Shown here: one piece after another, positions 47,844-58,040 of the stretch | Position numbering within the stretch: position 1 is the stretch's first letter | Layout of the letters: the number at the start of each line of letters is the position of its first letter | Assembly (NCBI GenBank): GCA_023078555.1 | Contig: CM041200.1 | Location: 3,651,921 to 3,715,920 of the forward strand | Origin: Ulva prolifera | Taxonomy: Eukaryota > Chlorophyta > Ulvophyceae > Ulvales > Ulvaceae | Direction of reading: 5' to 3' | Length of the DNA stretch: 64,000 bases | Notes under the pieces: model-generated | Database searches by the model: none | Seen by the model: the letters and a program-made list of their open reading frames with translations, nothing else | Told to the model about the DNA's origin: nothing | Translations under genes and position numbers: made by a program

Positions 47844-48369
47844 ATGCTTTGTAACCTCCTTCATGCGCCTCGTATTCACTGATCACACATTGACACAACA
47901 CGAAGTGACAGAATGTATCGAAGCGCAGCATATACCTTCGGCGGTGCAGTGCAATGCTTCGAAGACATGTTGCGGAAGGTGTCCTCTGCAAACCTCGGCC
48001 GAGATGCAGCCATGCATATGTGCAAATCAACGTGGAAAATCATGAGCTTCACACTCGTCAGAAGCATGGTGCTGATACATTGGTCAGCTCAATTAGCATG
48101 CATTCCACATTCGTACACATAAGCAATGTCACGTGAAACATTATCCACCGATCGCCTGACGAAGCGGCTTTACTGAAATGACACCTTGCACGATAAGGCA
48201 GGTCCGGGGAGCTCTGCGGCGTGGAAGTGTGGGAGGCCAGAAGATGGGCTGGTCACCGTGGGGCTCACGAATTGCTTAAACAGACGCACGGCGTTTACGA
48301 GTGCGCAAAATTCATCTGAACCTCTTGATTTATAAAGAATTCATGCCCTACATCCTTAATTAAGACGCA
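47844..48369. other. RPL9-hydrolase intergenic region
   Basis: Contains the RPL9 poly(A) signal and the upstream region of the hydrolase gene. No coding exon recognised. Confidence 0.4.
47850..47854 (+). other. TGTAA poly(A) signal after RPL9
   Basis: TGTAA begins 7 bases after the RPL9 stop codon, so the 3' UTR would be very short. Confidence 0.5.
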
Positions 48370-51300
48370 ATGAGCATTCCAGAGGCGTTCAAGGGCGCTG
48401 CCATCGAGTGGAGCAGGCTGCCGTCCACAACCGCTCGGGTGAAGTATGTTGCGCGAACGTCGCGATTGTTTTTGGAGGTAGGCATCGTACTCCATCATTG
48501 TACATACTACGGTCACAGTGAACTCGGCGCCATGCACATGTTTCGGATGGTGCGCATCAGCCAGTACTGCTGGACTGCGCTATTTGGCGCATCTGCAAGC
48601 ATCACTTTCTGCGCAGAAGTTTGCAGCAAAGGACTGAAGCGCACGATTGCTATCTGAAGTTGTGAGCAAAGTAGCAATTGTGAAGGCGTCTACACAGCGC
48701 TGCATCTGTCCCACAAGCGAGTCAGCTGCAGTGAGCGACTGCTGTAGACCAGAGCACGTTAGATTGAGCTTTGTCAGACCAGACCCCGCACTAATACAGC
48801 GATGTAGCTTCCCGCCTTGGCTTCTCTCCGCGCGCCTTTGTCTTGTGTCTGAGCTTCAGCCTGCTACCACCTGCCTGTAATACAAGCGCAATTGTGGCTG
48901 TGCAGGAAATTGTCGGCACCATCTCGGCCGTGCCGTTCGGTGTACGAAGCCTCAGCCTCTTCAAGACCTTGAAAAAAGGCTCTGACCCAAGTGAGTGCTC
49001 ACGACCACCTGCTACTGCGTGCAAGACCTCACTGCCACCGTGCAACCTCCCTGCTTGTCTCTTCGAAAGTAGGCAACCGTGTACATCACTCGTGCCTGGC
49101 CGCTCTTAAATGCCAGGTGCACTACGTTGTGCATATCACCTTCCCCTGCCACTTAGCACTTCGCTGCCGATTGCAGCCACCCGTCCGCACCATGTCAGGC
49201 TCCGCCACAGCTGTTCACCATCAGCAGCAGCACTGCCGAGCAAGGTGAACCATCCCCCTCATATGTTGCACCCCAGCTGCAGCTCTCACAGTACACAGTA
49301 AGCGCACAAGCGCCCATTCGGGCATCACCGCCAGTCCGCAACGCCATCGGCGTCAGCACCGTGAAGGGCGGACACATTCCAACAACCACCCCCCTCCGCC
49401 CCGGCCCGTACGCTTCGCCACAGCCTTACCGCCGATGCCTGCAGATGTGTGCATCCAGCTGCGGCCCGATGTGCGCTATGGCCCCGCGCCGCGCAACACC
49501 ATGGACATCTACTCCCCGCCAAAGCTCGTCCGCGGCACGCCCGGGCCGCTGTGGCCCGACAGCGGCGACGCAGACGATTGGCAGCCGCAGCATGCGTATG
49601 CTGCAGACGCCCCCGTGCCCCGCGCGCTTGCGCCGGTCGTGCTCTTTGTGCACGGTGGCGTGTGGGCGACCGGCTCCAAGTGGCACTACACCCCAATGGC
49701 AGCGCGCCTCTGCCAGGCCGGCTGTGTCGTCTGCGTACTGGAATATTCCCTCTACCCTGCCGCAGCGGCAGACTGCATGGTGCGCATGCATGTCAGCATG
49801 AATTGTGGCCGGCGCCCCCTCAGATCACGTCACTAGGGCACACAGGGGGGCTGCGCACACCTCTGCAGCCTGCTGTTGCAGATGCATGCTGCTGTATGCG
49901 CCTTTGGTCTGTGTAGGCGATGCGCGCATCTCTCACAGGCCGAGGCTGAGGGCATGAATTTGGCAATGGGATAATGCTATGATCGAGCTGAAACGACCTC
50001 ATGGCCAGCACTCGCAAACACGGGAAGCTGAGGTGACTCAGCAGTGCTTACTGCATTTGCCGAATGTGCTGGCGAGCTGCACGGGAGAGCATCGGCTGGA
50101 ATCAAAGACTTAATAACAGTGCCCTGTGCCCATAGACTCGTTTCATGTGTAGGTGAGGGAAGTCAGCGACGCACTGACGTTCGTCCAGGACAACGCGGCC
50201 ACTTACGGCGGGGACGCCGGCCAGATCACACTTTTCGGCCACTCGGCGGGTGCGCACCTCTGTGCGATGGCACTGCTGCACCGCTGCGCCGCCGCGGCCG
50301 ACGCGCCAACCGCGGCGGCGGACGACGGCGGGCTTTGCACCCGCGACGCACGCATGCCGGCGCGTACTCTGCTAGCCGCGGGACCGTATGACATTTCGAA
50401 GCATTACGAGTACGAGGAGCGGCGGGGTGTGCACATGCTGTCCACGATGGAGCGGGCGCTGGGAGGTTGGGCCGCGTTCCGGGCACGCTCGCCGGCGGTG
50501 CTCATTGCTTCGGTCCTCAACGCGGCGGCAGACGCTCCTCCGGCGGCCGCGGCGCGCCTCGCTGAGTCAGCGTCTGCGCTGAAGCCGCGGACTGCGGCTG
50601 GGTCGAGCGCGTTTGCGGCAGCGCAGGGGCGTGCGGGGGGGGGCGCGGCAGAGGTGGACGCTGGAGATAGCAACGGAGGCAGCGCGGCTGCTGTAAGCAC
50701 GGTTGTCGCCTTGCCTAGCGAGATTCAGGCGGCGCCCGCCTCCGAAAACGGCGCTGCTGTGTCGCTGTCCGAAGTCACTAAGCCGCCGTATGTTGTGGCG
50801 AGCAGCGGGGGCGGGGAGGATGGAGCTGCCGACGCTGCCAGTGCGGCGCGTGGTGTGAAGCGGGCACGGGCGGAGGAGCCGGGCCGTCCGGCAAGGGAGG
50901 CGTCAGTCCCACCCGCTGAGATGCTCAATCCGGCGGACCGACAGCGTTTCTTCCAGATGTTCCCGCTGGGTGGGGATGCGATCGCAGCACGCGCTGGGCA
51001 CCTGGCGGCGGTGCATGCGGGAGCAGAAGTCGTCGCAGGCAGCGAGGCGGCGTCTGCCATCATGCTGGATGGTGCGGCGTTCCGAGCGGACGCCACTGAT
51101 CCCGCGGAGCGATTTGCTGCCACGTTGACGGCTGCGGACGTTGCGCGGCTACCACCGGTGGTGCTGCTGAGTAGCTCCCGGGACACGACGGTCCCTTGGC
51201 ATGAGAGTGCTGAGATGTTCAACGTGCTGCGTGCTGCGGGAGTGCGCACGCGGCACCTGATGTACGATGACGTGGCGCATGCGGGTTTTGTGATGGCGTG

Positions 51301-51421
51301 GCGCCCCGAGCGAGATATTGACGGTGCACCCATTGGGTCCGACGGGGGGACCGCGCCAGGCGCATCACCTAAGTTCATGCAGGACACGATCCGTTTGGTA
51401 AGAGGGGAGGTTGACGTATGA
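48370..51421 (+). CDS. isoprenylcysteine methylesterase-like alpha/beta hydrolase
   Basis: Four exons (48370-48477, 48906-48990, 49445-49779, 50153-51421) join in phase to 598 residues. Plant ICME removes the methyl ester from prenylated proteins at endomembranes. The order matches: an N-terminal part before the hydrolase, RYGPAPRNTMDIYSPP, the oxyanion motif VVLFVHGGVWATGSKWHY, VCVLEYSLYP, then in exon 4 FVQDNAATYGGDAGQI, the nucleophile elbow LFGHSAGAHLCAMALL, SSSRDTTVPWHESAEMFNVL (acid) and YDDVAHAGFVMAW (His). The protein is some 150-200 residues longer than plant ICME because exon 4 holds a Gly/Ala/Ser-rich insert with a basic patch (GVKRARAEEPGR) before the C-terminal acid and His. Exons 3-4 are far more GC-rich than the flanks. 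Substrate specificity is not proven by sequence; related carboxylesterases share these motifs. Confidence 0.82.
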
Positions 51422-51523
51422 TGCGGAGGGTTGCATGCAATATTCGGGCTGGCGTGGTGTGCTGAGTGTGCCTAGATGCTATGATGATTCCAGGATTCAA
51501 CGAGTATGTAGATCAAGAGGCGA

Positions 51524-51528
51524 TGTAA
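51524..51528 (+). other. TGTAA poly(A) signal after the hydrolase gene
   Basis: TGTAA 103 bases after the hydrolase stop. Confidence 0.4.
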
Positions 51529-52320
51529 TGATAAGCTTCGGATGCAGTGAGGTCAAGAACAGGGCCAAGCTGTGTGCTTTGCTGGGAGAATGGGAGCCAT
51601 GTTTGCTGTAGAAATGTGCCTGAAGTGTTAGGAAATTGTTCAAAGATGCTCCCAAGCCCCTCTTCTCGCCTCAGGAACAGCGGGGCTCCAAGAACAGGCC
51701 AGTGCCACGTTCAGAGCCCTCTGAGTTTGCAATTTGTCAGGAGCCCTTGCCCGTCCAGCAAGTGCGCACACGGCACACTCATTGGCTCCTGTGGACGTCA
51801 ACGTCTGCCTGCGTCACAGCGGCCGTCAAATAAGCAGCTCTCATTCCGAAAGTCCTGGCAAGTGTGCATGTAGCAATGCCCTTTCACTGGCAGCCGCAAG
51901 CCCTTCACGGGTGAACTATGATCCACAGGCAATTGCCACATTCAGCGCAGATACCCTGCCGCTCGGCGTGTGTATGTTGGCCCACACATGTTGGTAAAAG
52001 TCTCCCAGCTGGACAGTGTTCGACAGTGATCAAGTGGGATCACAAGAACTGGAGCAATGCACACACACAAGCAACCGCCGTCACTCCACATAGCACCTCC
52101 CCCAGACTCTGCAGCCCGCCAACACCACCCGCTCCTCCACACAGCCGGTCTCGCACACATGCATGCACCCACCCCGCATGGGTACACTGCGACACACAGG
52201 GTGATTGTCTATGGCATTTCTGGGGAGAGGGGGGCCTGGTCGGGCATCGCCTTGTCCCTGATGCAATGCGGCTCGGGCCGGGCGGGCTGTGCGGCGGTGT
52301 GCCAGGCAGGTAGGGTGTGT

Positions 52321-52346
52321 GGGTGAGGTGGGGGTTGGGGCGGGGG
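52321..52346 (+). other. G-quadruplex-forming motif
   Basis: G runs of 3, 5, 4 and 5 are separated by TGAGGT, TT and C. This fits the canonical rule and sits at the start of a G-rich strand segment. Confidence 0.65.
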
Positions 52347-54849
52347 CGCCCCGGTGGTCAGATGGCCCTGACGGGCGGCCTCGGGTGCGTCAGGCGCGGC
52401 CTTGTCGTGTGGTCAGTGGCACTGAGGTGTTAGGGGTCAGGTGAGTGTGTTTGGGGCGGGGTGTGGGTGTCCGCGCGCGTGTGAACGGTGGTGTTACAAG
52501 GACAAAGCCGGAGTGGCCGGTAGCACCGCCACAGCAACAAGCAAACACACCAGCGGACCGACGTACGCACGTCAAGAGAATGTCACCCACGTCAAATTCG
52601 CCCGAACGCAGCGCTCAGTCACAGAGTGCGCGTGTGTGGCTGTGGGTGTGTGGCGCTCTGGGAGTCTCTGTCGATTGGTAGGGGCATTGTGGGTTTTGCG
52701 TGAATTGCGTGGGTGTGCCGGGAGCGCTTGCACGGGTGTGTTGGACCGGGGTACGTTGGACCGCTGTGCTGGGGGTGTTCTTGACCTGCTTGCTGTTTTC
52801 GCGGTGCTGCCCGCCTCGCCTCCTTTATCCTTGTAACACTGCGACATACTGCTAGAGAGCCCCAACGCACGCGTGGCCGGGGTGGCGAATGACCTAGCGA
52901 CAACACTGCCCGGCGACCATCGTGCACAGCGAGTGCAGGGGGTCCCCAGCCAGCACGCCCATGCCCCCTCCCTTCACCACACCCGCAACAAAGGAGAGTT
53001 GCCGTTGAGCGGGACGTGCCACCCATGTCACCAGCGTGCAGCATGGTGCTTGCGCACACCCAGTCCACCGCCAACAGTGCCAACAGTGCGGCGCGCCAGG
53101 TCCATCCAACAAACCCTGCAACAGGTATGTGGCCTTTTGCTGCTGTCGGGACGGGGAGTGTGGACCATTGTTGGCGCCGTGCGCGGCTAAAGAAGCTGCT
53201 GATGTTCTATTTTGTATGCCGAAGAAGCTGCTGAGGCTGTTTTTGGTAACCCCCCTTGTCACGGCAACGTGCTGAGGCCGGCCCATTGCGGTGCCCTTGT
53301 AGCTGTGAAAAGATGCCAGATTGTTCGATTTTGCCGGTCATACGGCTCGAAGGCAGTCGTGCTCACGTTGAATCATGGGCACAGTCATGGAGAGTCTCCA
53401 TTGGAGACACTGGTCAACGCTTGACTGGCAACCTCTAGCAATACGTTTGCCAATGCTGGCCTGCGCAGCCGCAGTATCTGTCGCGATTACACTTTGAGGC
53501 TCAAGGGGGCATGCAGGTGCACGTAACAGACCAACCGTCAGGTCGGCCCGGCAACATAGCATGAGAGCAACCGTCGTGTCGCCGACACAGGACGGCATCG
53601 TGTGCACAAGCCGATCGGAGGTGCTTATGCAAAGACGTGACTGCTACCGCCTGTAGCTGCGAAGATGATGAGCTAGTGGACGAGCAGTGAGTCTGATTGT
53701 AGAGCGTCGCTTAAGATTTCTGGCAGTGATCCAGGATGGTCAGCGCTGGTGCTTGCCAGGCCGTGTCTGCACCCGGCGTCATCAAAGAGTGGGAGATGCA
53801 GATTGCCATATTCAGATGTTTTGATTTCTTTTAAGGTCTTCTGCCATGGAATAGCCCGTACCCATACAAGCTGAATTATCCCATTCCAGCGGGAGCCTAG
53901 CATGCAAAGAAAATCTGTGGTGCTTATGCAACCTCGAGCCATGCTACAATCGAAACGCCGATACTGCCCTTCCACAAACGCGTTAGATGAATGTGCGTCA
54001 CCATGGAAGCAACACAAGTCGCTTTCTGCTGCTGTAGATTCGCAACCTGCTCTTTCGACGCGACGGTGACACCGCGACACAGGCCAATTTCCAACCTGGT
54101 CAACCGGCCGCGATGACACGCTACACTTGGAGCATAGTGTCTCTGTTGATTGGTACGAAGCTAGCCACTGTATGATTGTGTTACTTGTACGGCAGTTGTG
54201 CAGTTGCGCCTGCCGGTCGGTGGAAGTCACACGGATGACGAGACATATCCCCGAGCTGTGTACAGCCTTGCCAGGTCTGAGAGCAACGCTTCAGAGCATA
54301 ATCGTCATCGCAGGGTCACTGAATGCGTCATGGTGACATGAATGCTTGTTGTATGTCGGATCGAGCGTGATCAGGCTGGTGCTTGGCAGCCCAGTTTCGC
54401 AATGAGGGCGTAGGTCGAATTTCGAGCTGCCTGGATTGTGCAAGAGAATGTAGTACAACTGCAAGGTGGCAAACATATAAACATATATAAACGAGAGCAC
54501 ACTCAGGCGTGGTTCAGTATTTGTGCGTTCGCGTTGATACAGGCAAATTGCAATGACGTAACAGGCGTCTGGCACATCGGTGTGGCACGCTGGTGACATG
54601 CTCTCGCCGATCACAGCAGCAGAACCAGACGGGTGAATGTAGTGCCAAGCCCACTACTCTTTGAACATGGATTAGGTCACAGACTTTCAACACAGCGTTC
54701 ATGCTTGTAAATGATGCCATGTATCCTGTTAATAGCACATGTGCTACACAAGTGCACAAGTACACAAGTGCCAAAGCAGGTTCGAGTACTTGTCGTGTCT
54801 GGCTGTATGCACGGCTCCTACAGACGCTTATCACCTGAATGACGATCCT

Positions 54850-57218
54850 TTTGATGCAGGTTGCCATGTCGCAAACTGCCGCAGGCAGGATGCCATTGGC
54901 ACTGATGTGACGGTCGATGGTGACCTGCTTCTGTCTCTACCTTCAAACGAAGAGCTTGCAGCTCACCCGATGTCGGCTGTTTCGAGAACATTGCACAGAC
55001 TGGGAGATGATGACAAGAAATGCGTTGCAACGTGCAATGAAGACAAGATTCCGGCGGACACTGTCATGGACGACACAGAGTTCTTCGAATGCTGGGGTGA
55101 TTTCAAGTGGGTGCGCCGTTGAAATCTGTGCAGGTGCAAGCTAGAATGTGTGACTATGCAAGTCACGGTCAATGTCCAGCTGTGGAGATGTTTGCATGTA
55201 TTTGGGTACCGTTCAACGATCCCGGGCCTGCAGGGGTTCATGCAGTACATACATGCAGTACATATAGTAGGTATAATTTCAAGAGGTCAAATGCATGCCA
55301 ACATTGAGGCTTCCATGGGGCGCAGTGGCGTGACAGCTGAGCCTGACAGCAGGCCGTGACATTTTCGTCATGCAATAGCTCATCTCCGACGCTGTGCAGG
55401 AATGCAAAAACCCCAGCCCTAAAGTGGACACGGTTACGTATACTTGCCATGGAGCATTTACGTCCTTCCCTGAACACCATCATGGAATGTCTGTGGAGGT
55501 TGACCATCTGCAAGGGCTGGCTGACTTGATAGAAGATGATGATGAAAACTCTACGATCAAGATGTCTACATGTGAGGGCAATGCTATGGCTATTTCAAAG
55601 ATATCTGTAAGCGAGTCCAGTCATGGATCTGAAGACAAGGGCATGATGGCTATCCAGGGGGTCGGTTGCTTTGGTATATCCAAAAGTATCATCGCAAGTA
55701 CGCAGCTTCCAACAATGTGGTGTTTGTGGATGTGGCAAAGTGACTGGTAGCACTTGTAAAAGGTGGATCGGGTCGTCCATTTATGTGCCACCGGGTGGTT
55801 GCGACGGAGTGATGTGATGATGGCACCTGTTGGTTTTCGTCAAGAGAATGTGCCAGCATGCAGAACTGAAGATGCACCAGCTGCATCAAGAGCCATCCGC
55901 AGACACCATACACATTTGCCTCATAGTTGTTTGTGTGCTCGCCTGCCAAGCAAAGCATCCAACATGAGGAACACCCGGTCTCCCCGACTGTGCTGCTGCT
56001 CATCAAATCCAGTGTGTCGGTCCGGTGCAGAGTCTTCAGAGCAAAACGAGTCTTACTGGCGCTGTGAAGACTTAATGATCTCTGGTGGCGCCGTCAAAGC
56101 ACGAGACAGCTCCTTGTCTGCCCCCAGTGCTGCTGAGGAGCTTGACTGGGCTGCCGGCCACTTCACCCACCTTCTCACACAAAACGGGATGTATTTGGCT
56201 GACATGGATGATGCTCCGACATCAACACCTGGTGTGGCTACTTTGCAGCAGCAGGAGTCCAGGCCTGACGAGTCGATGACAGCCAGTAACTCCGCTGAAG
56301 CAGGCCTGCAGTCTGATTCTGATTTGCCACAGATGGATGGTCCTGATGCTTGGACGCTCTGGGGCAAGCGGCATCCCGGATGTGAGGTGACTTGCAATGG
56401 AGGCCGCCTTCCACTGTATGGATGGTGGCCATGCAGGTGCGCTCTGCCGTGTGTGTTCTGGATAGAGCTGTGAGCAGCGCAGCTGTGTCACCCCAGACTC
56501 ATGTCTGGTGTGGCTTCTGTGTTGTGATCTGTGCGGTCTTTCCATGCAGCCGCGTCGTGATGCGGGTGTGGGGTGTGTGCCGGGTGGACCTGTGATGGAG
56601 CTCTTCTTGATGCCACCCCGGATCAGCAGCCATGGCTATCACATGGCGATCATGGTGTGCAGGGGCAAAACTGAGCTGAAGTGCAAGGGCGAAAAATCGG
56701 ACACCTGCTACGAAGTTGACTTTGAGTGCCTCGGAGTGGCGTTCCCTGCGTTCAAGACTTGCAAAGGCCTGACAACGCAACACATCACCACCAGCACCGG
56801 CGAGGTGCATCTCGTTCTCAGCTCACTGCCTTGCCTATGTTGCACTACAGCCCTTGGACGTCCTCGTGTGGCGCCGCACTGACTGCTGCCCCAAATGCAG
56901 GCGTCAAGTGAGATTATGGCGATCACCAGTGGCAAATCACGCGCGAGCAGTGTCCATGCGCGTGGCTGGAAGGGAACCATCAATATGGACTTTGGCCATA
57001 CCACAGTTCATCAACGCAGCTCCAAGGATTGAATGTTTCTGTGAGAATGTTTTGTTTTGTACTGCGTCCTCTGGATTTATGGCCATGCACCTTTTCCCTC
57101 TGTTTTCTCTGTGTCCATCAGCTTGGATTTCATCACCGCTGCTGTGCCCTTTTTTGAGCAGCATGCTGTTTCAAGGGCCAATGCCAGGCTCCTTCACGAA
57201 GCGTACGCGTATGTACAT
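54850..57218 (+). CDS. unknown acidic multi-exon protein
   Basis: Several plus-strand pieces read as exons. One ends at 55110 with donor GTGCGC (AVSRTLHRLGDDDKKCVATC, then DTVMDDTEFFECWGDFKW). The next, 55400-55606, is in phase (ECKNPSPKVDTVTYTCHGAF, then DHLQGLADLIEDDDENSTIK) and ends at GTAAGC. A third ends at 56436, again with GTGCGC (AEELDWAAGHFTHLLTQNGM, then TLWGKRHPGCEVTCNGGRLP). Others lie near 56590-56830 (SHGYHMAIMVCRGKTELKCK, then CYEVDFECLGVAFPAFKTC) and end at 57218 (LDFITAAVPFFEQHAVSRAN). The protein is rich in Asp/Glu and Cys. I recognise no family and cannot say whether all pieces belong to one gene; the joins after 55606 are not resolved, and neither the start nor the stop is known. 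Confidence 0.5.
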
Positions 57219-58040
57219 GTGAGTCATGTTGAGCCATGGAAACCGTGGTTTTTCCTGTGTAAAGTATTTGATCACATCCCGATGACTGCTGTAGTAAGGA
57301 TGGCTCGTGTATGTGTCGGATGTGACATGACAGATTTGGTCGTGTATGCATGTTACACTCCAGACCAGGCTGGTCCAGCTATGATGGCCAGAGCTGTCAC
57401 AGAACAAGCTGGTCGCAGATCCTGGAACACGGGTGCCTGCATCACACAGCCTGCTTGATAGAGCAGCCACATACAACCAGAATCTAGTATTCTGCACAAA
57501 AGCTGTACAATCACCTGTACAGTCGTCATGCAATTGCCGCCTGAGCTCAAAATGAATGCGTTATGCTGGGCTACAGTCAAGACGCGTTACTCCACAGCAA
57601 CAACTCTGATAACATGTTCAATTCCAATAAGTGAATGTGCAGCAGAGACGTTGGTACCATCATGGACCGGTGGTACGGACCGGTGGCAAGGACGGATGGT
57701 TGATGTTAAGGACAGGAATGGTGCACACCACATGCAATGCAATGCACGTCAGACAACATCTGGAAGCCTATCCTGTGTCGGACTCCAGGGATAGCAAGCA
57801 CTGTCTGCTTCACGCAATTAACATTATCAGCTCATCTACCTTCAGCACCCAGGAGTCATTCCCTGGACAGCATGCTGCGCTTGCGATTAAATATTTGTGC
57901 CTGGCACATTCGGACATTCGAGACATGTATGCCATCGCTGCGTAGGCTCGGCACATCAACTGCTGATACATGGACACGTGATATAATTCAATTTTTAACA
58001 CAATGCAAGCAAACATAAAACGCTGCAACACGACAGCGAT
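57219..58040. other. interval before the aminopeptidase 3' end
   Basis: A plus frame continues to 57458 without recognised features. It may hold the last exon and 3' UTR of the unknown acidic gene. Nothing else is supported. Confidence 0.35.

Larger units (their letters stand above)
51422..54849. other. long interval without a recognised gene
   Basis: It starts with the hydrolase TGTAA (51524-51528). From 52050 to 53150 the composition is skewed: C-rich with CACA runs up to about 52200, then strongly G-rich to about 52800. Open frames there (52441-52836 and neighbours) are low-complexity and show no family. From 53200 on no coding signal stands out. A 13-base word AAGAAGCTGCTGA occurs twice (about 53189 and 53222). 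Confidence 0.45.

Noticed and set aside
50725..51387. 220-codon minus-strand frame
   Set aside because: Antisense shadow of the GC-rich hydrolase exon.
52441..52836. 131-codon plus-strand frame in the G-rich segment
   Set aside because: It reflects low-complexity G-rich DNA and has no protein features.
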